Origin: VAXT01 sp038040395
GTDB taxonomy: Bacteria; Actinomycetota; Thermoleophilia; Gaiellales; Gaiellaceae
NCBI GenBank assembly: GCA_038040395.1
Contig: JBBPIJ010000017.1
Span: 1-47,345 of the forward strand
Direction of reading: 5' to 3'
Length of the DNA: 47,345 nt
Part shown: piece after piece, positions 33,139-41,139 of the stretch
Layout: the number at the start of each line of letters is the position of its first letter
How positions within the stretch are numbered: the first letter of the stretch is position 1
Notes under the pieces: model-generated
Seen by the model: only the letters and a program-made list of their open reading frames with translations
Told to the model about the DNA's origin: nothing
The model's database searches: none
Translations under genes and position numbers: made by a program

Positions 33139-33701
33139 ATAAGTCCGCAGTAGCGCGCGGTGTTGGGCCACGGGTAGTAGCCGCGGCCGCTTCGGTGGGC
33201 TCGTTCGGCCACCCACATCTGCTCGAGCGGCGTCCAGTGGTCGGCCGTGCCCTTGCGCCGGAGCAGCTCGCGTCCGTACGCGCGCTGGAAGCTGAGGTCC
33301 ATCTGAAGCCCGCCGTAGTACGGCGCGTTGGGATCAGTCCAGGAACCTTCGTAGCGATGGATGCAGAGCCAGCCCGGGCGGTGCGGTGGGCGAGCCGCCT
33401 TGCGCCGCGCTCGGATCGCCCGATGCTTCCAGAGATTGCGAGCCCAGATCCTGAAGGCGCGCGCGTCGCTGTCGGATGTCTCCGCCGTGCGAGCGGTTGG
33501 CGTCCTTCGCACCCCCATGAGCGTTTGCCAGCGCCACGTTTCGTGGCGGTAGCGATGGATCTGCCTGATGACTGCTCGATCCGCCGGATAGAGCTTGGTC
33601 TTCTCGCCTTCGGCCGCTGCCTGCCGCGGGCCGCTCAATGCGACAACGGCCAGACATGCGAGTACGAGCGCGGGCAAAAGCCGCAGTAGTTGTCGGTACA
33701 A
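33135..33701 (-). CDS. secreted transglycosylase-like (Rpf-fold) protein
   Basis: A 188-residue protein with a signal peptide (about 1-30, LLRLLPALVLACLAVVALSG, then AAA), a basic helical linker (about 55-105) and a C-terminal domain from about 110. WLCIHRYEGSWTDPN, YYGGLQMDLSFQRAYG, GTADHWTPLEQMWVAER and RGYYPWPNTARYCGL match the transglycosylase/resuscitation-promoting factor-like fold, with Glu in IHRYEGSW as the candidate catalytic residue. It probably acts on peptidoglycan outside the cell. A structured 5' leader precedes it. Confidence 0.82.
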   Translation of the reverse strand: MYRQLLRLLPALVLACLAVVALSGPRQAAAEGEKTKLYPADRAVIRQIHRYRHETWRWQTLMGVRRTPTARTAETSDSDARAFRIWARNLWKHRAIRARRKAARPPHRPGWLCIHRYEGSWTDPNAPYYGGLQMDLSFQRAYGRELLRRKGTADHWTPLEQMWVAERAHRSGRGYYPWPNTARYCGLI

Positions 33702-33720
33702 GAGAACCCCCTCTTGTCCG

Positions 33721-33790
33721 GAGCCACGCGCTCACCGGAGAGACTGTGCCGCAGTCATCCGAGCGAGCTCCCTGGGCAGGCCCCGGGATT
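33721..33790 (-). promoter_or_regulatory. structured 5' leader of the transglycosylase-like gene
   Basis: Between the gene start (33701) and 33790, the minus strand can form nested stems: GAGC/GCTC (33767-33770 with 33721-33724), GCTC/GAGC (33761-33764 with 33730-33733) and a terminal hairpin GACTG-CGGCA-CAGTC (33742-33756). A G/C-rich arm, CCCGGGGCCTGCCCAGG, follows upstream. Genes for cell-wall lytic enzymes are often preceded by c-di-AMP riboswitches, but the key motifs of that class are not seen here. An uncharacterised leader RNA is the safer description. Confidence 0.4.
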
Positions 33791-33825
33791 GATTTCAACT
33801 CTTAGACCCTGACCGTAGCGATTGG

Positions 33826-34449
33826 TTAGTGCCTTGTGGGGCTAGAAGCTGTAAAGCCTCCGTAAAGAAGAAGTGCTGCAATTGCCACAAAAACAGCCGT
33901 CTTCGCCGCACCCAAGCCGGATAGCGCGGTTCCTGCGGCGGCAACACCGACACCGGCCAGGACGAGCGTGTTGCCGAGCGGCCGGCGCCTGATCGTGGCA
34001 ATTGCCACAGCAACGACGGCCGCGGTGCCGGCGATATTGCCCACCATCGCGACGAGCCTCGCCGGGAAGAAATCGAGGTGGTCCTGCGCTGCTGGGATGC
34101 TTGATCCCCAGACCCCGTCTACAGGCACGGCGATCGCGACTCCAATTGCCAAGCCGGCGTAGACGAGAGCCGGCCAGAGCGCCCACCGGCGGCGCTTAAC
34201 CAAGAGTGACCCGAGCCCGAGGAGCGGTGCCGTCAGCAAGCCGCCGAAGAGGTAGTAGACGCGGAAAGACGGGGTGTCCCACCCGGCTGCGGCTCCCCAG
34301 GCGAGCGCGGCAGAAGCGACGGCATAGGTGACGAGTGCGGCCGACCAGGCGGCGAGCTCCGGAGCTCGTCGCGCCCGCCAGCGCGCCGCGAGCATGCCTC
34401 CCAAGCGCAGCGCGAGAAGCGCCGCCGCGAACGCAAAAAGGGCTTCCAC
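33826..34449 (-). CDS. polytopic membrane protein, seven predicted helices
   Basis: A 207-residue protein with seven hydrophobic segments separated by short basic or Gly/Pro loops (LFAFAAALLALRLGGMLAA, AAWSAALVTYAVASAALAWG, LFGGLLTAPLLGLGSLLV, LWPALVYAGLAIGVAIAV, ARLVAMVGNIAGTAAVVAVA, NTLVLAGVGVAAAGTAL and TAVFVAIAALLLYGG). An N-terminal MEALFAFAAA gives no cleavable signal. The family is not recognised. The gene is divergent from the aminotransferase gene, with a 110-bp repeat between them. Confidence 0.7.
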   Translation of the reverse strand: MEALFAFAAALLALRLGGMLAARWRARRAPELAAWSAALVTYAVASAALAWGAAAGWDTPSFRVYYLFGGLLTAPLLGLGSLLVKRRRWALWPALVYAGLAIGVAIAVPVDGVWGSSIPAAQDHLDFFPARLVAMVGNIAGTAAVVAVAIATIRRRPLGNTLVLAGVGVAAAGTALSGLGAAKTAVFVAIAALLLYGGFTASSPTRH

Positions 34450-34515
34450 GACGACAGCCTAAGTCGCCATGAGTGCAGGGGACTTTGCGAACCCGGGCCG
34501 GCAGCCAGGACCATC

Positions 34516-34625
34516 GACCGTGGCATGGGCGGGCCCGTCGAAGTGTTGTTCCTCGGCTTGCGTGCTTTTAGTCGCGGAAAGTGCAAAGCACTTTGCGCGA
34601 GTCCCGGGCCCGTGGCCCGGGACCA
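34516..34625 (+). repeat. 110-bp structured repeat, copy A (family R110)
   Basis: Identical in length and aligned without gaps to 37367-37476 (inverted) and 37881-37990. Stem 1 is GGGC/GCCC near 34527-34536. Stem 2 is TCGCG-x-AAAGTGC with loop AAA and GCACTTT-x-CGCGA. Stem 3 is a 10-bp GTCCCGGGCC/GGCCCGGGAC with a CGT loop. It fills the gap upstream of the aminotransferase gene and is not coding. Confidence 0.9.
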
Positions 34626-34646
34626 CCTGAGCTAGGCTCACAGGGC

Positions 34647-35798
34647 TTGGCCGAGAAGCGCTATCTGATGACCCCGGGGCCGACGCCGGTGCCTCCGGAG
34701 GTGCTGGCCGCGATGGCGCTTCCGATCGTTCATCACAGGAGCCCCGACTTCCGGCCGATCTACAAGCAGTGCCTCGAGCGGCTACAAGAGGTCTTCCGCA
34801 CCAAGGGCGACGTCCTTCTGTACACGGCATCCGGGACCGCGGGGCTCGAGTCCGTGGTCTCCAATCTGACCTCTCCGGGCGACCGCGTCGTCGTCGTCTC
34901 CGCCGGCTACTTCGGCGAGCGCTGGGCCGACATCGCTGCGGTCTACGGCTGCGATGTGGAGCACATCCGGTACGAGTGGGGCGAGACGCCTACCGCCGAC
35001 GACCTTTCGGCCCGTCTCGCCGAGCTCGGTGGGGCCAAAGCCGTCCTCGTCACGCAGTCCGAGACCTCGACCGGCGTCGTCGCCGATGTCCGAGCTTTCG
35101 CGGCAGCCGCCAAGGAGGCCGGTTCGCTCATCGGAGTGGACGCGATCTCGAGTCTCGGCGCTATCCCCTGCGAGACCGACGCATGGTCGCTCGACTCGGT
35201 CGTCTCCGGCTCTCAGAAGGCGCTCATGGCTCCGCCTGGGCTGGCAATGGTCTCGGTCTCGACCGATTCCTGGGATGCTCGCAAGGACGCGCAGGCTCCC
35301 CGGTTCTATCTCGACTGGGAGCGGACGCGCGAGGCGCAGGAGAGCCTCGACGCCGCGTTCACGCCGGCGGTCTCGATCGTGATCGGGCTCAACGTCGCGC
35401 TCAGCATGATCCTCGAGCGCGGGCTCGAGGCGGCGTTCGAGCACCACGTGCGTCTCGGCCGCGCATGCCGTGAGGGCATCAAGGCAATGGGCCTCGAGCT
35501 CTTCTCGCCGGACGACGACACCTCGGCCGTCGTGACGACGGTGAAGGTCCCGGAGCCGGTCGACGGCACGCAGTTCCTGCTCGACCTCCGCGACCGGATG
35601 GGGATCACGCTTGCGCCTGGCCAAGGCCCGCTGAAAGGGCGCGTCTTCCGCATCGGGCACATCGGCTTCTTCGACGTCTTCGACATCACGACGGCGCTCG
35701 CCGGGATCGAGCTCGCCCTGGCCGAGGCCGGCGCAGACATCGAGCGCGGGGTCGCCGTCACGCGCGCGCTCGAGACATACGAGCACCTTCCCGCGTGA
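34647..35798 (+). CDS. class V aminotransferase (serine/alanine-glyoxylate or phosphoserine type)
   Basis: A 383-residue PLP enzyme. MTPGPTPVPPEV near the start, YTASGTAGLESVVSN (phosphate-binding), GVDAISSLGAIP and the PLP-lysine motif SGSQKALMAPPG (about 192-203) place it in the serine-glyoxylate/alanine-glyoxylate/phosphoserine group. TTG 34647 gives the LAEKRYLMTPGP N terminus seen in such proteins; ATG 34668 is the alternative. Because serA follows with a 4-base overlap, it most likely makes phosphoserine from 3-phosphohydroxypyruvate. Confidence 0.88.
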   Translation: MAEKRYLMTPGPTPVPPEVLAAMALPIVHHRSPDFRPIYKQCLERLQEVFRTKGDVLLYTASGTAGLESVVSNLTSPGDRVVVVSAGYFGERWADIAAVYGCDVEHIRYEWGETPTADDLSARLAELGGAKAVLVTQSETSTGVVADVRAFAAAAKEAGSLIGVDAISSLGAIPCETDAWSLDSVVSGSQKALMAPPGLAMVSVSTDSWDARKDAQAPRFYLDWERTREAQESLDAAFTPAVSIVIGLNVALSMILERGLEAAFEHHVRLGRACREGIKAMGLELFSPDDDTSAVVTTVKVPEPVDGTQFLLDLRDRMGITLAPGQGPLKGRVFRIGHIGFFDVFDITTALAGIELALAEAGADIERGVAVTRALETYEHLPA

Positions 35799-37366
35799 AA
35801 GTACTCATCCGAGAGCCGATTGCCGAGGCCGGGATCGAGCTACTGCGAAAGCAGTTCGACGTCGACGTGGACCTGAACGGAGACCTCGCCGGCAAGATCG
35901 GAGACTACGACGCGATCGTCATTCGCTCGGCCACCAAGCTCGACGCCGACCTGATCGGGCGGGCGGAGCGCCTGAAGGTGATCGGGCGGGCCGGAGTCGG
36001 AGTCGACAACGTCGACGTCGAGGCGGCGACCCGGAGAGGCATCGTCGTCGCGAACGCTCCAGAGTCAACGGTCATCTCCGCTGCGGAGCACACGGTCGGG
36101 CTGCTGCTTGCGCTCTCCCGGAACATCCCCCAGGCACACGCGGCGCTCAAACAAGGCCGCTGGGAGCGCTCCAAATACGGTGGCCTCGAGCTTGCCGGCA
36201 AGACTCTGGGCGTGCTCGGCTTCGGGCGGATCGGCCAGCAGGTCGCCCGCCGTGCGCTTGGCCTGGAGATGCGGGTGGTCGCGCACGACCCGTTCGTCGC
36301 AAAGGAGCGTTTCCGCGAGCTCGGGGTCGAGCGTGCCGAGACGCGGGACGAGGTGCTTGCGGCCGCCGAGTTCGTCACCATCCACCTCCCGTTGACGGCA
36401 GAGACTCGCCGCTCGATCGATGCGAACGCCATGGAGGCGATGCGCGACGGCGTGCGGATCGTCAACGCGGCGCGCGGGGAGCTTCTCGACGAGGCGGCGC
36501 TCCTCGACGCCCTGCAATCCGGGAAGGTCGCGGCCGCCGCGCTCGACGTGTTCGACACGGAGCCGTACTCGGGCCCGTTGCTCGAGCTCGACAACGTCAT
36601 CGTGACGCCGCACCTGGCGGCCTCGACCGAGGAGGCGCAGGACCGCGCGGGCGTGATCGTGGCCGAGCAGGTCGTCGCTGCGCTCGAGGGGTCGCTCGTC
36701 ACGAACGCGGTCAACATTCCCTCGATCGGCGCGGAGGATCTCGAGATCCTCGGGCCGTTCATCCCACTCGCCGCGACGCTCGGACGGCTGGCGATGGAGC
36801 TCGCCGGCGGGCGGGCCGAACGGATCGAGCTCGCGTACTACGGGTCGCTCTCTGGCTATGACACGCGCCTGCTCACCGTGGCGGCGCTGAACGGCGCGTT
36901 CCAGGGGCGCTCCGACCAGCCGGTCAATTACGTCAACGCACCTGTGATTGCCGCGGAGCGAGGCATCGAGGTTGTCGAGGAGCGCCGCCGCGCCTCACGT
37001 GACTTCACCAACCTCGTTCGCGTCTCGCTGAAGTCGAACGGCGACGAGTTGCGGGTGGCCGGGACGACGATCGGCCGAGAGCATCGCCGCTGGCTCGTGA
37101 GCGCGCTCGGCTTCGAGCTGGAGATGGAGCTCGCGCCCCTGATGGCGATCTTCCGGTACGACGACCTTCCCGGTGTGATCGGCCGTGTCGGGACGCTCTT
37201 CGGCGAGGCCGGCGTCAACATCGCGAACATGGCGGTCTCCAGGACGCGGAAGGGGGAGAAGGCGCTCATGGCGCTTTCTCTCGACAGCCCTGCTCCGCCG
37301 GAGCTGATCGACGCGCTGAGCGCCGCCGGCCTCGACGACGCGTTCTTCATCGCGCTCGCCGATTAA
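35795..37366 (+). CDS. serA: D-3-phosphoglycerate dehydrogenase
   Basis: A 523-residue, long-form (type 1) enzyme, the first step of serine synthesis. Catalytic domain motifs are IVIRSATKLD, VIGRAGVGVDNVDVEAAT, the Rossmann GFGRIGQQVARRA and the Arg/Glu/His set in NAARGELLDE and TPHLAAST. Residues about 320-440 form the allosteric substrate-binding domain and the last 75 the ACT domain (DDLPGVIGRVGTLFGEAGVN), where serine feedback is expected. GTG 35795 overlaps the previous stop. A 110-bp repeat begins on the base after the stop codon. Confidence 0.96.
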   Translation: MKVLIREPIAEAGIELLRKQFDVDVDLNGDLAGKIGDYDAIVIRSATKLDADLIGRAERLKVIGRAGVGVDNVDVEAATRRGIVVANAPESTVISAAEHTVGLLLALSRNIPQAHAALKQGRWERSKYGGLELAGKTLGVLGFGRIGQQVARRALGLEMRVVAHDPFVAKERFRELGVERAETRDEVLAAAEFVTIHLPLTAETRRSIDANAMEAMRDGVRIVNAARGELLDEAALLDALQSGKVAAAALDVFDTEPYSGPLLELDNVIVTPHLAASTEEAQDRAGVIVAEQVVAALEGSLVTNAVNIPSIGAEDLEILGPFIPLAATLGRLAMELAGGRAERIELAYYGSLSGYDTRLLTVAALNGAFQGRSDQPVNYVNAPVIAAERGIEVVEERRRASRDFTNLVRVSLKSNGDELRVAGTTIGREHRRWLVSALGFELEMELAPLMAIFRYDDLPGVIGRVGTLFGEAGVNIANMAVSRTRKGEKALMALSLDSPAPPELIDALSAAGLDDAFFIALAD

Positions 37367-37476
37367 TGGTCCCAGGCCACGGGCCTGGGACTCGCGCAAA
37401 GTGCTTTGCACTTTCCGCGACTAAAAGCACACATGCCGAGGAAGGACGCTTCGACCCGCCCGCCCATGCCACGGTC
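37367..37476 (-). repeat. 110-bp structured repeat, copy B (family R110, inverted)
   Basis: Starts at the base after the serA stop codon, in inverted orientation to copies A and C. Its last stem differs from the other copies by an A and a matching T (GTCCCAGGCC/GGCCTGGGAC), which preserves pairing. The AAAGTGC-AAA-GCACTTT hairpin is unchanged. It could act as the terminator of serA. Confidence 0.9.
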
Positions 37477-37497
37477 GGAGACGCTGAGTGCGCGGAA

Positions 37498-37830
37498 CTA
37501 CGTTTCGGCGCGGCGGGGGTTCAGGCGATGCGCGAGGGCGCCGACGCCTTTGAGCTTCTGGATCACGCGGAAGCCGGGGCGGGTCTTCACGATCCGCTCG
37601 TGCTCCTGTTCCTCGTGGCCCGGCGCGACGAGGAAGTGCGAGCCGTCGGCTCGCGTCTTCTCGTAGTCCTCGAGCGGCGCCGCGATCCGCTCCCCGCACT
37701 CCGGGTCCGCGCACTCGCAGACGAGCTCGGCTTCGGTGTCGCCGATCCGCTCGGCGGTTTCCGCGATCCGCTCGTTGACGTCACGGAAGCGCGATTCGGT
37801 CTTCGCGATGTGGAGTTCTTCGCTTCTCAT
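37498..37830 (-). CDS. small unknown protein with CxCx4C and a GHE motif
   Basis: A 110-residue protein (ATG 37830; the frame opens at GTG 37878, which would add 16 residues). A helical head (RFRDVNERIAETAERIGDTE) is followed by ELVCECADPECGERI, a Cys-x-Cys-x4-Cys cluster. FLVAPGHEEQEHERIVKT and FRVIQKL complete the compact C-terminal part. It may bind a metal. The gene is bracketed by copies B and C of the R110 repeat in inverted orientation. The family is unnamed to me. Confidence 0.7.
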   Translation of the reverse strand: MRSEELHIAKTESRFRDVNERIAETAERIGDTEAELVCECADPECGERIAAPLEDYEKTRADGSHFLVAPGHEEQEHERIVKTRPGFRVIQKLKGVGALAHRLNPRRAET

Positions 37831-37880
37831 CAGGGGCCATGAGAAGAAACGGAGGAACGCTGCAAAAAGTTTCGCCACCC

Positions 37881-37990
37881 GGCCGTGGCATGAGCAGGCT
37901 CGTCGAAGAGCCGTTCCTCGGCTTGCGTGCTGTTAGTCGCGGAAAGTGCGCAGCACTTTGTGCGAGTCCCGGGCCCGTGGCCCGGGACCA
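37881..37990 (+). repeat. 110-bp structured repeat, copy C (family R110)
   Basis: Same length as copies A and B. Stem 1 is GAGC/GCTC (against GGGC/GCCC in A), stem 2 keeps AAAGTGC/GCACTTT with the loop changed to GCA, and the outer G-C pair of stem 2 becomes a G-T wobble. Stem 3 is identical to A. It ends 13 bases before ybaK. Confidence 0.9.
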
Positions 37991-38003
37991 TTAACCTGAA
38001 TGC

Positions 38004-38492
38004 GTGGTTCGCCCCTGGCCGGAAGCCGTCGAGCGCGTCTCCTCCTTTTTGCGGCAGACAGGCGCCGAGGCGCGCATCGAGGAGTTCGAGACGGGCACAC
38101 CGACCGCGGTCGATGCGGCTCGCGCAGCCGGATGCAAGCTGGGCCAGATCGTGAAGTCGCTCGTCTTCGACTGCGAGGGGCGCTGGGTGGTCGCGCTCGT
38201 GCCGGGCGACCGCCGCGCCGACCCGGCCAAGATCGCGGCAGCAGCGGGCGTGGCCAAAGCGCGGATCGCGTCAGCGGAGCAGGTGGAGCGCGCTACGGGC
38301 TTCGTCGCCGGGGCCGTCGCGCCGTTCCCGCTCCCGGCTGTGGATCGCGTCTTCGTGGATCACGGACTGCTCGCTCACAAGCGCGTCTGGGTCGGCGCCG
38401 GGTCGCCCAGCCACATGGCGGTCCTCTCGCCGACCGACCTCATGCGCCTCGCCAGAGCACAACCTATGGACGCCGTCGAGGCGGCCACGTAA
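38004..38492 (+). CDS. YbaK/EbsC-type Cys-tRNA(Pro) deacylase
   Basis: A 162-residue protein of the YbaK/ProXp editing family, which removes wrongly attached amino acids from tRNA(Pro). The catalytic Lys is in QIVKSLVF (about residue 50), followed by VVALVPGDRRAD, and the glycine loop GAVAPFPLPAVDRVFVD sits at about 99-115. VWVGAGSPSHMAVLSP forms the C-terminal core. GTG 38004 is the start. ilvE begins 32 bases downstream. Confidence 0.88.
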   Translation: MVRPWPEAVERVSSFLRQTGAEARIEEFETGTPTAVDAARAAGCKLGQIVKSLVFDCEGRWVVALVPGDRRADPAKIAAAAGVAKARIASAEQVERATGFVAGAVAPFPLPAVDRVFVDHGLLAHKRVWVGAGSPSHMAVLSPTDLMRLARAQPMDAVEAAT

Positions 38493-38524
38493 CCTTTGAC
38501 CGACTTCGCCAAGGAGGCAGGCGC

Positions 38525-39463
38525 GTGCGCGAGACCGACAAGATCTGGATGAACGGCGAGCTCGTCGACTGGGCCGATGCGACGGTCCACGTCGGCACTC
38601 ACGGGCTTCACTACGGCACCGGTGTCTTCGAAGGCATTCGCTGCTACGAGACTGAGAAGGGTCCGGCCGTCTTCCGGCTGACCGACCACCTCCAACGCCT
38701 GCACAACTCGGCGAAGCTCCTGTACATGGAGCTCCCGTACTCGGTCGAGGATCTCCACGCCGCGTGCATGGAGCTGATCGGCGTGAACGGGCTGCCCGAG
38801 TGCTACCTGCGGCCGATTGCGTTCTCCGGCTACGGAGAGCTCGGCGTGTCCACGGCCGGGAACCCGGTCGACGTCGTGATCATGAGCTGGCCCTGGGGCG
38901 CTTACCTCGGCGACGAAGGGCTGAAGAACGGGATTCGCGTGAAGATCTCGTCCTGGCAGCGCGTCGGGCCGAACACGATCCCGCACGCCTCCAAGGCGAC
39001 GGGCATCTACCTCAACTCGATGCTCGCGGTCACCGAGGCGAACCGAGCCGGCTACGACGAGGCGATCCTGCTCACCGCCGAGGGGTTCATCGCGGACGGC
39101 TCCGGCGAGAACGTGTTCGTCGTCAAGGACGGCAAGATCGCGACGCCTCCGCTCTCGACGTCGATCCTGCCGGGCATCACCCGCGACTCGCTGATCCAGA
39201 TCGCGCAGGACCTGGGGTACACGGTTGAGGAGAAAAACCTCATCCGCTCGGACCTCGTGTCTGCCGACGAGATCTTCATGACCGGGACCGCCGCCGAGGT
39301 GACGCCGATTCGCGAGGTCGACGACCGCGAGATCGGGCCGCCAGGGCCGGTGACCAAGGCGCTCCAGACGGCGTACCTCGACACCTGTCGGGGCAAGAGC
39401 GAGCGGTGGGCTCAGTGGCTCGAGTACGCCAAGATCGGGAACGCGGCGCCCGCGGAGGCATGA
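38525..39463 (+). CDS. ilvE: branched-chain amino acid aminotransferase
   Basis: A 312-residue fold-type IV PLP enzyme that makes valine, leucine and isoleucine from their keto acids. HYGTGVFEGIRCY, the PLP lysine in PHASKATGIYLNS, EGFIADGSGENVFVV and IFMTGTAAEVTPI are diagnostic. GTG 38525, seven bases after AAGGAGG, is the start; the frame open upstream to 38000 overlaps ybaK. The stop overlaps the next gene (ATGA). Confidence 0.95.
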   Translation: MRETDKIWMNGELVDWADATVHVGTHGLHYGTGVFEGIRCYETEKGPAVFRLTDHLQRLHNSAKLLYMELPYSVEDLHAACMELIGVNGLPECYLRPIAFSGYGELGVSTAGNPVDVVIMSWPWGAYLGDEGLKNGIRVKISSWQRVGPNTIPHASKATGIYLNSMLAVTEANRAGYDEAILLTAEGFIADGSGENVFVVKDGKIATPPLSTSILPGITRDSLIQIAQDLGYTVEEKNLIRSDLVSADEIFMTGTAAEVTPIREVDDREIGPPGPVTKALQTAYLDTCRGKSERWAQWLEYAKIGNAAPAEA

Positions 39464-40578
39464 GGACCGAGCTCCAGGTTCCGCTCAGCCGCCCGTACAT
39501 GGACGAACGCGAGGAGGAGCTCGTCCTCGACGTGCTCCGCTCCGGCCGGCTCTCGCTCGGGCCGGCGATCGAACGCTTCGAGGAGCTTTTCGCCGAGCGG
39601 GTCGGCGCGCCGTACGCGGCAGCGGTCTCGAGCGGGACCGCGGCGCTCCACATGCTCTGTCACATCGCGGGCGTGGGGGAGGGCGATGAGGTGGTCACGT
39701 CGCCCGTCTCGTTCGTCGCGACGGCGAACTGCTTCATCTTCGAGGGCGGCCGGCCGGTGTTCGCAGACGTCGACTCCGAGACCCTCAACCTCGACCCCGA
39801 GGCGGTGGAGGCGGCGATCACCGAGCACACGAAGGGGATCGTCGCGGTCGACATGTTCGGCTATCCCTGCGAGCTGGACGAGCTGCGGGCGATTGCCGAG
39901 CGCCACGGGCTCTGGGTCATCGACGACTCGTGCGAGGCGCTCGGCGCGGAGTACAAGGGCCGGCCGATCGGCTCACATGGCCTCTCAGGTGCGTTCGGCT
40001 TCTACCCGAACAAGCAGATCACTACGGGCGAGGGCGGGATGGTGACGACGCACTCCGAGGACGAGGCGGAGCTCCTGAAGAGCCTCCGCAACCAGGGCCG
40101 GTCCTACGACTCGCGCTGGTTCCATCACGTCCGGCTTGGGTTCAACTACCGGTTCACCGACCTCCAGGCGGCGGTTGGGATCGCCCAGCTGGAGAAGCTC
40201 GACCGACTTCTCGCGATGCGAAGCGAAGCAGCTGCTCGCTACAACGACCTGCTGCGAGACGTCGAAGGGGTCGAGCCCCCGGCTGTGGACGATGAAGACC
40301 ATCGCCGCTCGTGGTTCGTCTACGTGGCGAAGGTCGCGAAGGGCGTCGACCGTGACGGGGTCCTCGAGAGGCTCGCCGCCCAGGGCATCGAGGCGGGCCA
40401 CTACGTCCCCGCAGTCCACCTCCAGCCGTACATGCGCGAGCGCTACGGCTTCCTCGAGGGCATGTGCCCGGTCGCAGAAGATGCGTGCGACCGAACCCTC
40501 GCACTGCCGTTCTTCCCCCAGCTCGAGGCCGAGGACCAGGAGCGAGTCGTCGAGAGCCTGCGCGCCGCGATCGCCTGA
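39460..40578 (+). CDS. DegT/DnrJ/EryC1-type aminotransferase
   Basis: A 372-residue PLP enzyme of the sugar-aminotransferase group. SSGTAALHMLCHIAG (phosphate cup), VDMFGYPCELDEL, IDDSCEALGAEYKG and the PLP-lysine motif FYPNKQITTGEGG (about 184-196) are present, with NYRFTDLQAAVGIAQLEKLD in the C-terminal domain. Members transfer an amino group onto a keto-sugar for cell-surface glycans. ATG 39460 overlaps the ilvE stop. No other glycan genes are next to it. Confidence 0.92.
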   Translation: MRTELQVPLSRPYMDEREEELVLDVLRSGRLSLGPAIERFEELFAERVGAPYAAAVSSGTAALHMLCHIAGVGEGDEVVTSPVSFVATANCFIFEGGRPVFADVDSETLNLDPEAVEAAITEHTKGIVAVDMFGYPCELDELRAIAERHGLWVIDDSCEALGAEYKGRPIGSHGLSGAFGFYPNKQITTGEGGMVTTHSEDEAELLKSLRNQGRSYDSRWFHHVRLGFNYRFTDLQAAVGIAQLEKLDRLLAMRSEAAARYNDLLRDVEGVEPPAVDDEDHRRSWFVYVAKVAKGVDRDGVLERLAAQGIEAGHYVPAVHLQPYMRERYGFLEGMCPVAEDACDRTLALPFFPQLEAEDQERVVESLRAAIA

Positions 40579-40615
40579 CGTTTGGGAGCGAGGGCTCCGG
40601 GGCAAATCCCAGGCA

Positions 40616-41125
40616 ATGCTCGGCGATCGACCCCTCGCCAGCGAAGACCGTTCAGCTGCGGCTCTCTACGTGCCGGCCATCCTCGCCGGGCTCGCTGCCG
40701 CGATCGCCGGCGGCATCGCCTGGGGCCTGATCGTCAAGTCGACCGACTACGAGATCGGCTTCGCGGCCTGGGGTCTCGGCTTCCTGACCGGGGCCGCTGT
40801 GCTGACGGCGACCCGCGGCGCCCGCGGACTGCCCCTCCAAGCAATCGCCATCGTCTGCGCGTTGCTCGGCATCCTCCTCGGCAAGTACCTCGCCTTTGTC
40901 TGGGTCCTCCAAGACAGCGCGGAGGATCTGAACGTCTCGGTCTTTTCGAGTAAGACCTTCGACCTCTTCCGCGACAACCTCGACATCGTCTTCGACTGGA
41001 TCGACCTGCTCTGGGTCGGGTTCGCCGTCTATACCGCCTGGCGCGCGCTCCAGCCCGAAGGACCGAAGCCTGTCGAGACGCGGACCGAGGCCGAACCGCC
41101 CGCCGCCGAACCGCCCGCCGCCTAG
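40616..41125 (+). CDS. membrane protein with three to four helices and an acidic/proline tail
   Basis: A 169-residue protein, ATG 40616. Hydrophobic helices lie at about 20-38 (VPAILAGLAAAIAGGIAWG), 45-62 (FAAWGLGFLTGAAVLTA), 73-95 (LQAIAIVCALLGILLGKYLAF) and 124-140 (WIDLLWVGFAVYTAWRAL). The tail has a repeated EPPAAEPPAA, likely cytoplasmic. The frame is open far upstream, inside the DegT gene, which is not credible as coding. Function not recognised. Confidence 0.7.
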   Translation: MLGDRPLASEDRSAAALYVPAILAGLAAAIAGGIAWGLIVKSTDYEIGFAAWGLGFLTGAAVLTATRGARGLPLQAIAIVCALLGILLGKYLAFVWVLQDSAEDLNVSVFSSKTFDLFRDNLDIVFDWIDLLWVGFAVYTAWRALQPEGPKPVETRTEAEPPAAEPPAA

Positions 41126-41139
41126 GCCATAATCCGCCC

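Noticed and set aside
33702..33825. c-di-AMP (ydaO) riboswitch
   Set aside because: Position fits, but the hallmark GCCGAAUCC and GGGUGAAUCC blocks are not found on the minus strand.
40136..40615. Long N-terminal extension of the membrane protein at 40616
   Set aside because: It falls inside the DegT aminotransferase gene in another frame and is basic and low-complexity.
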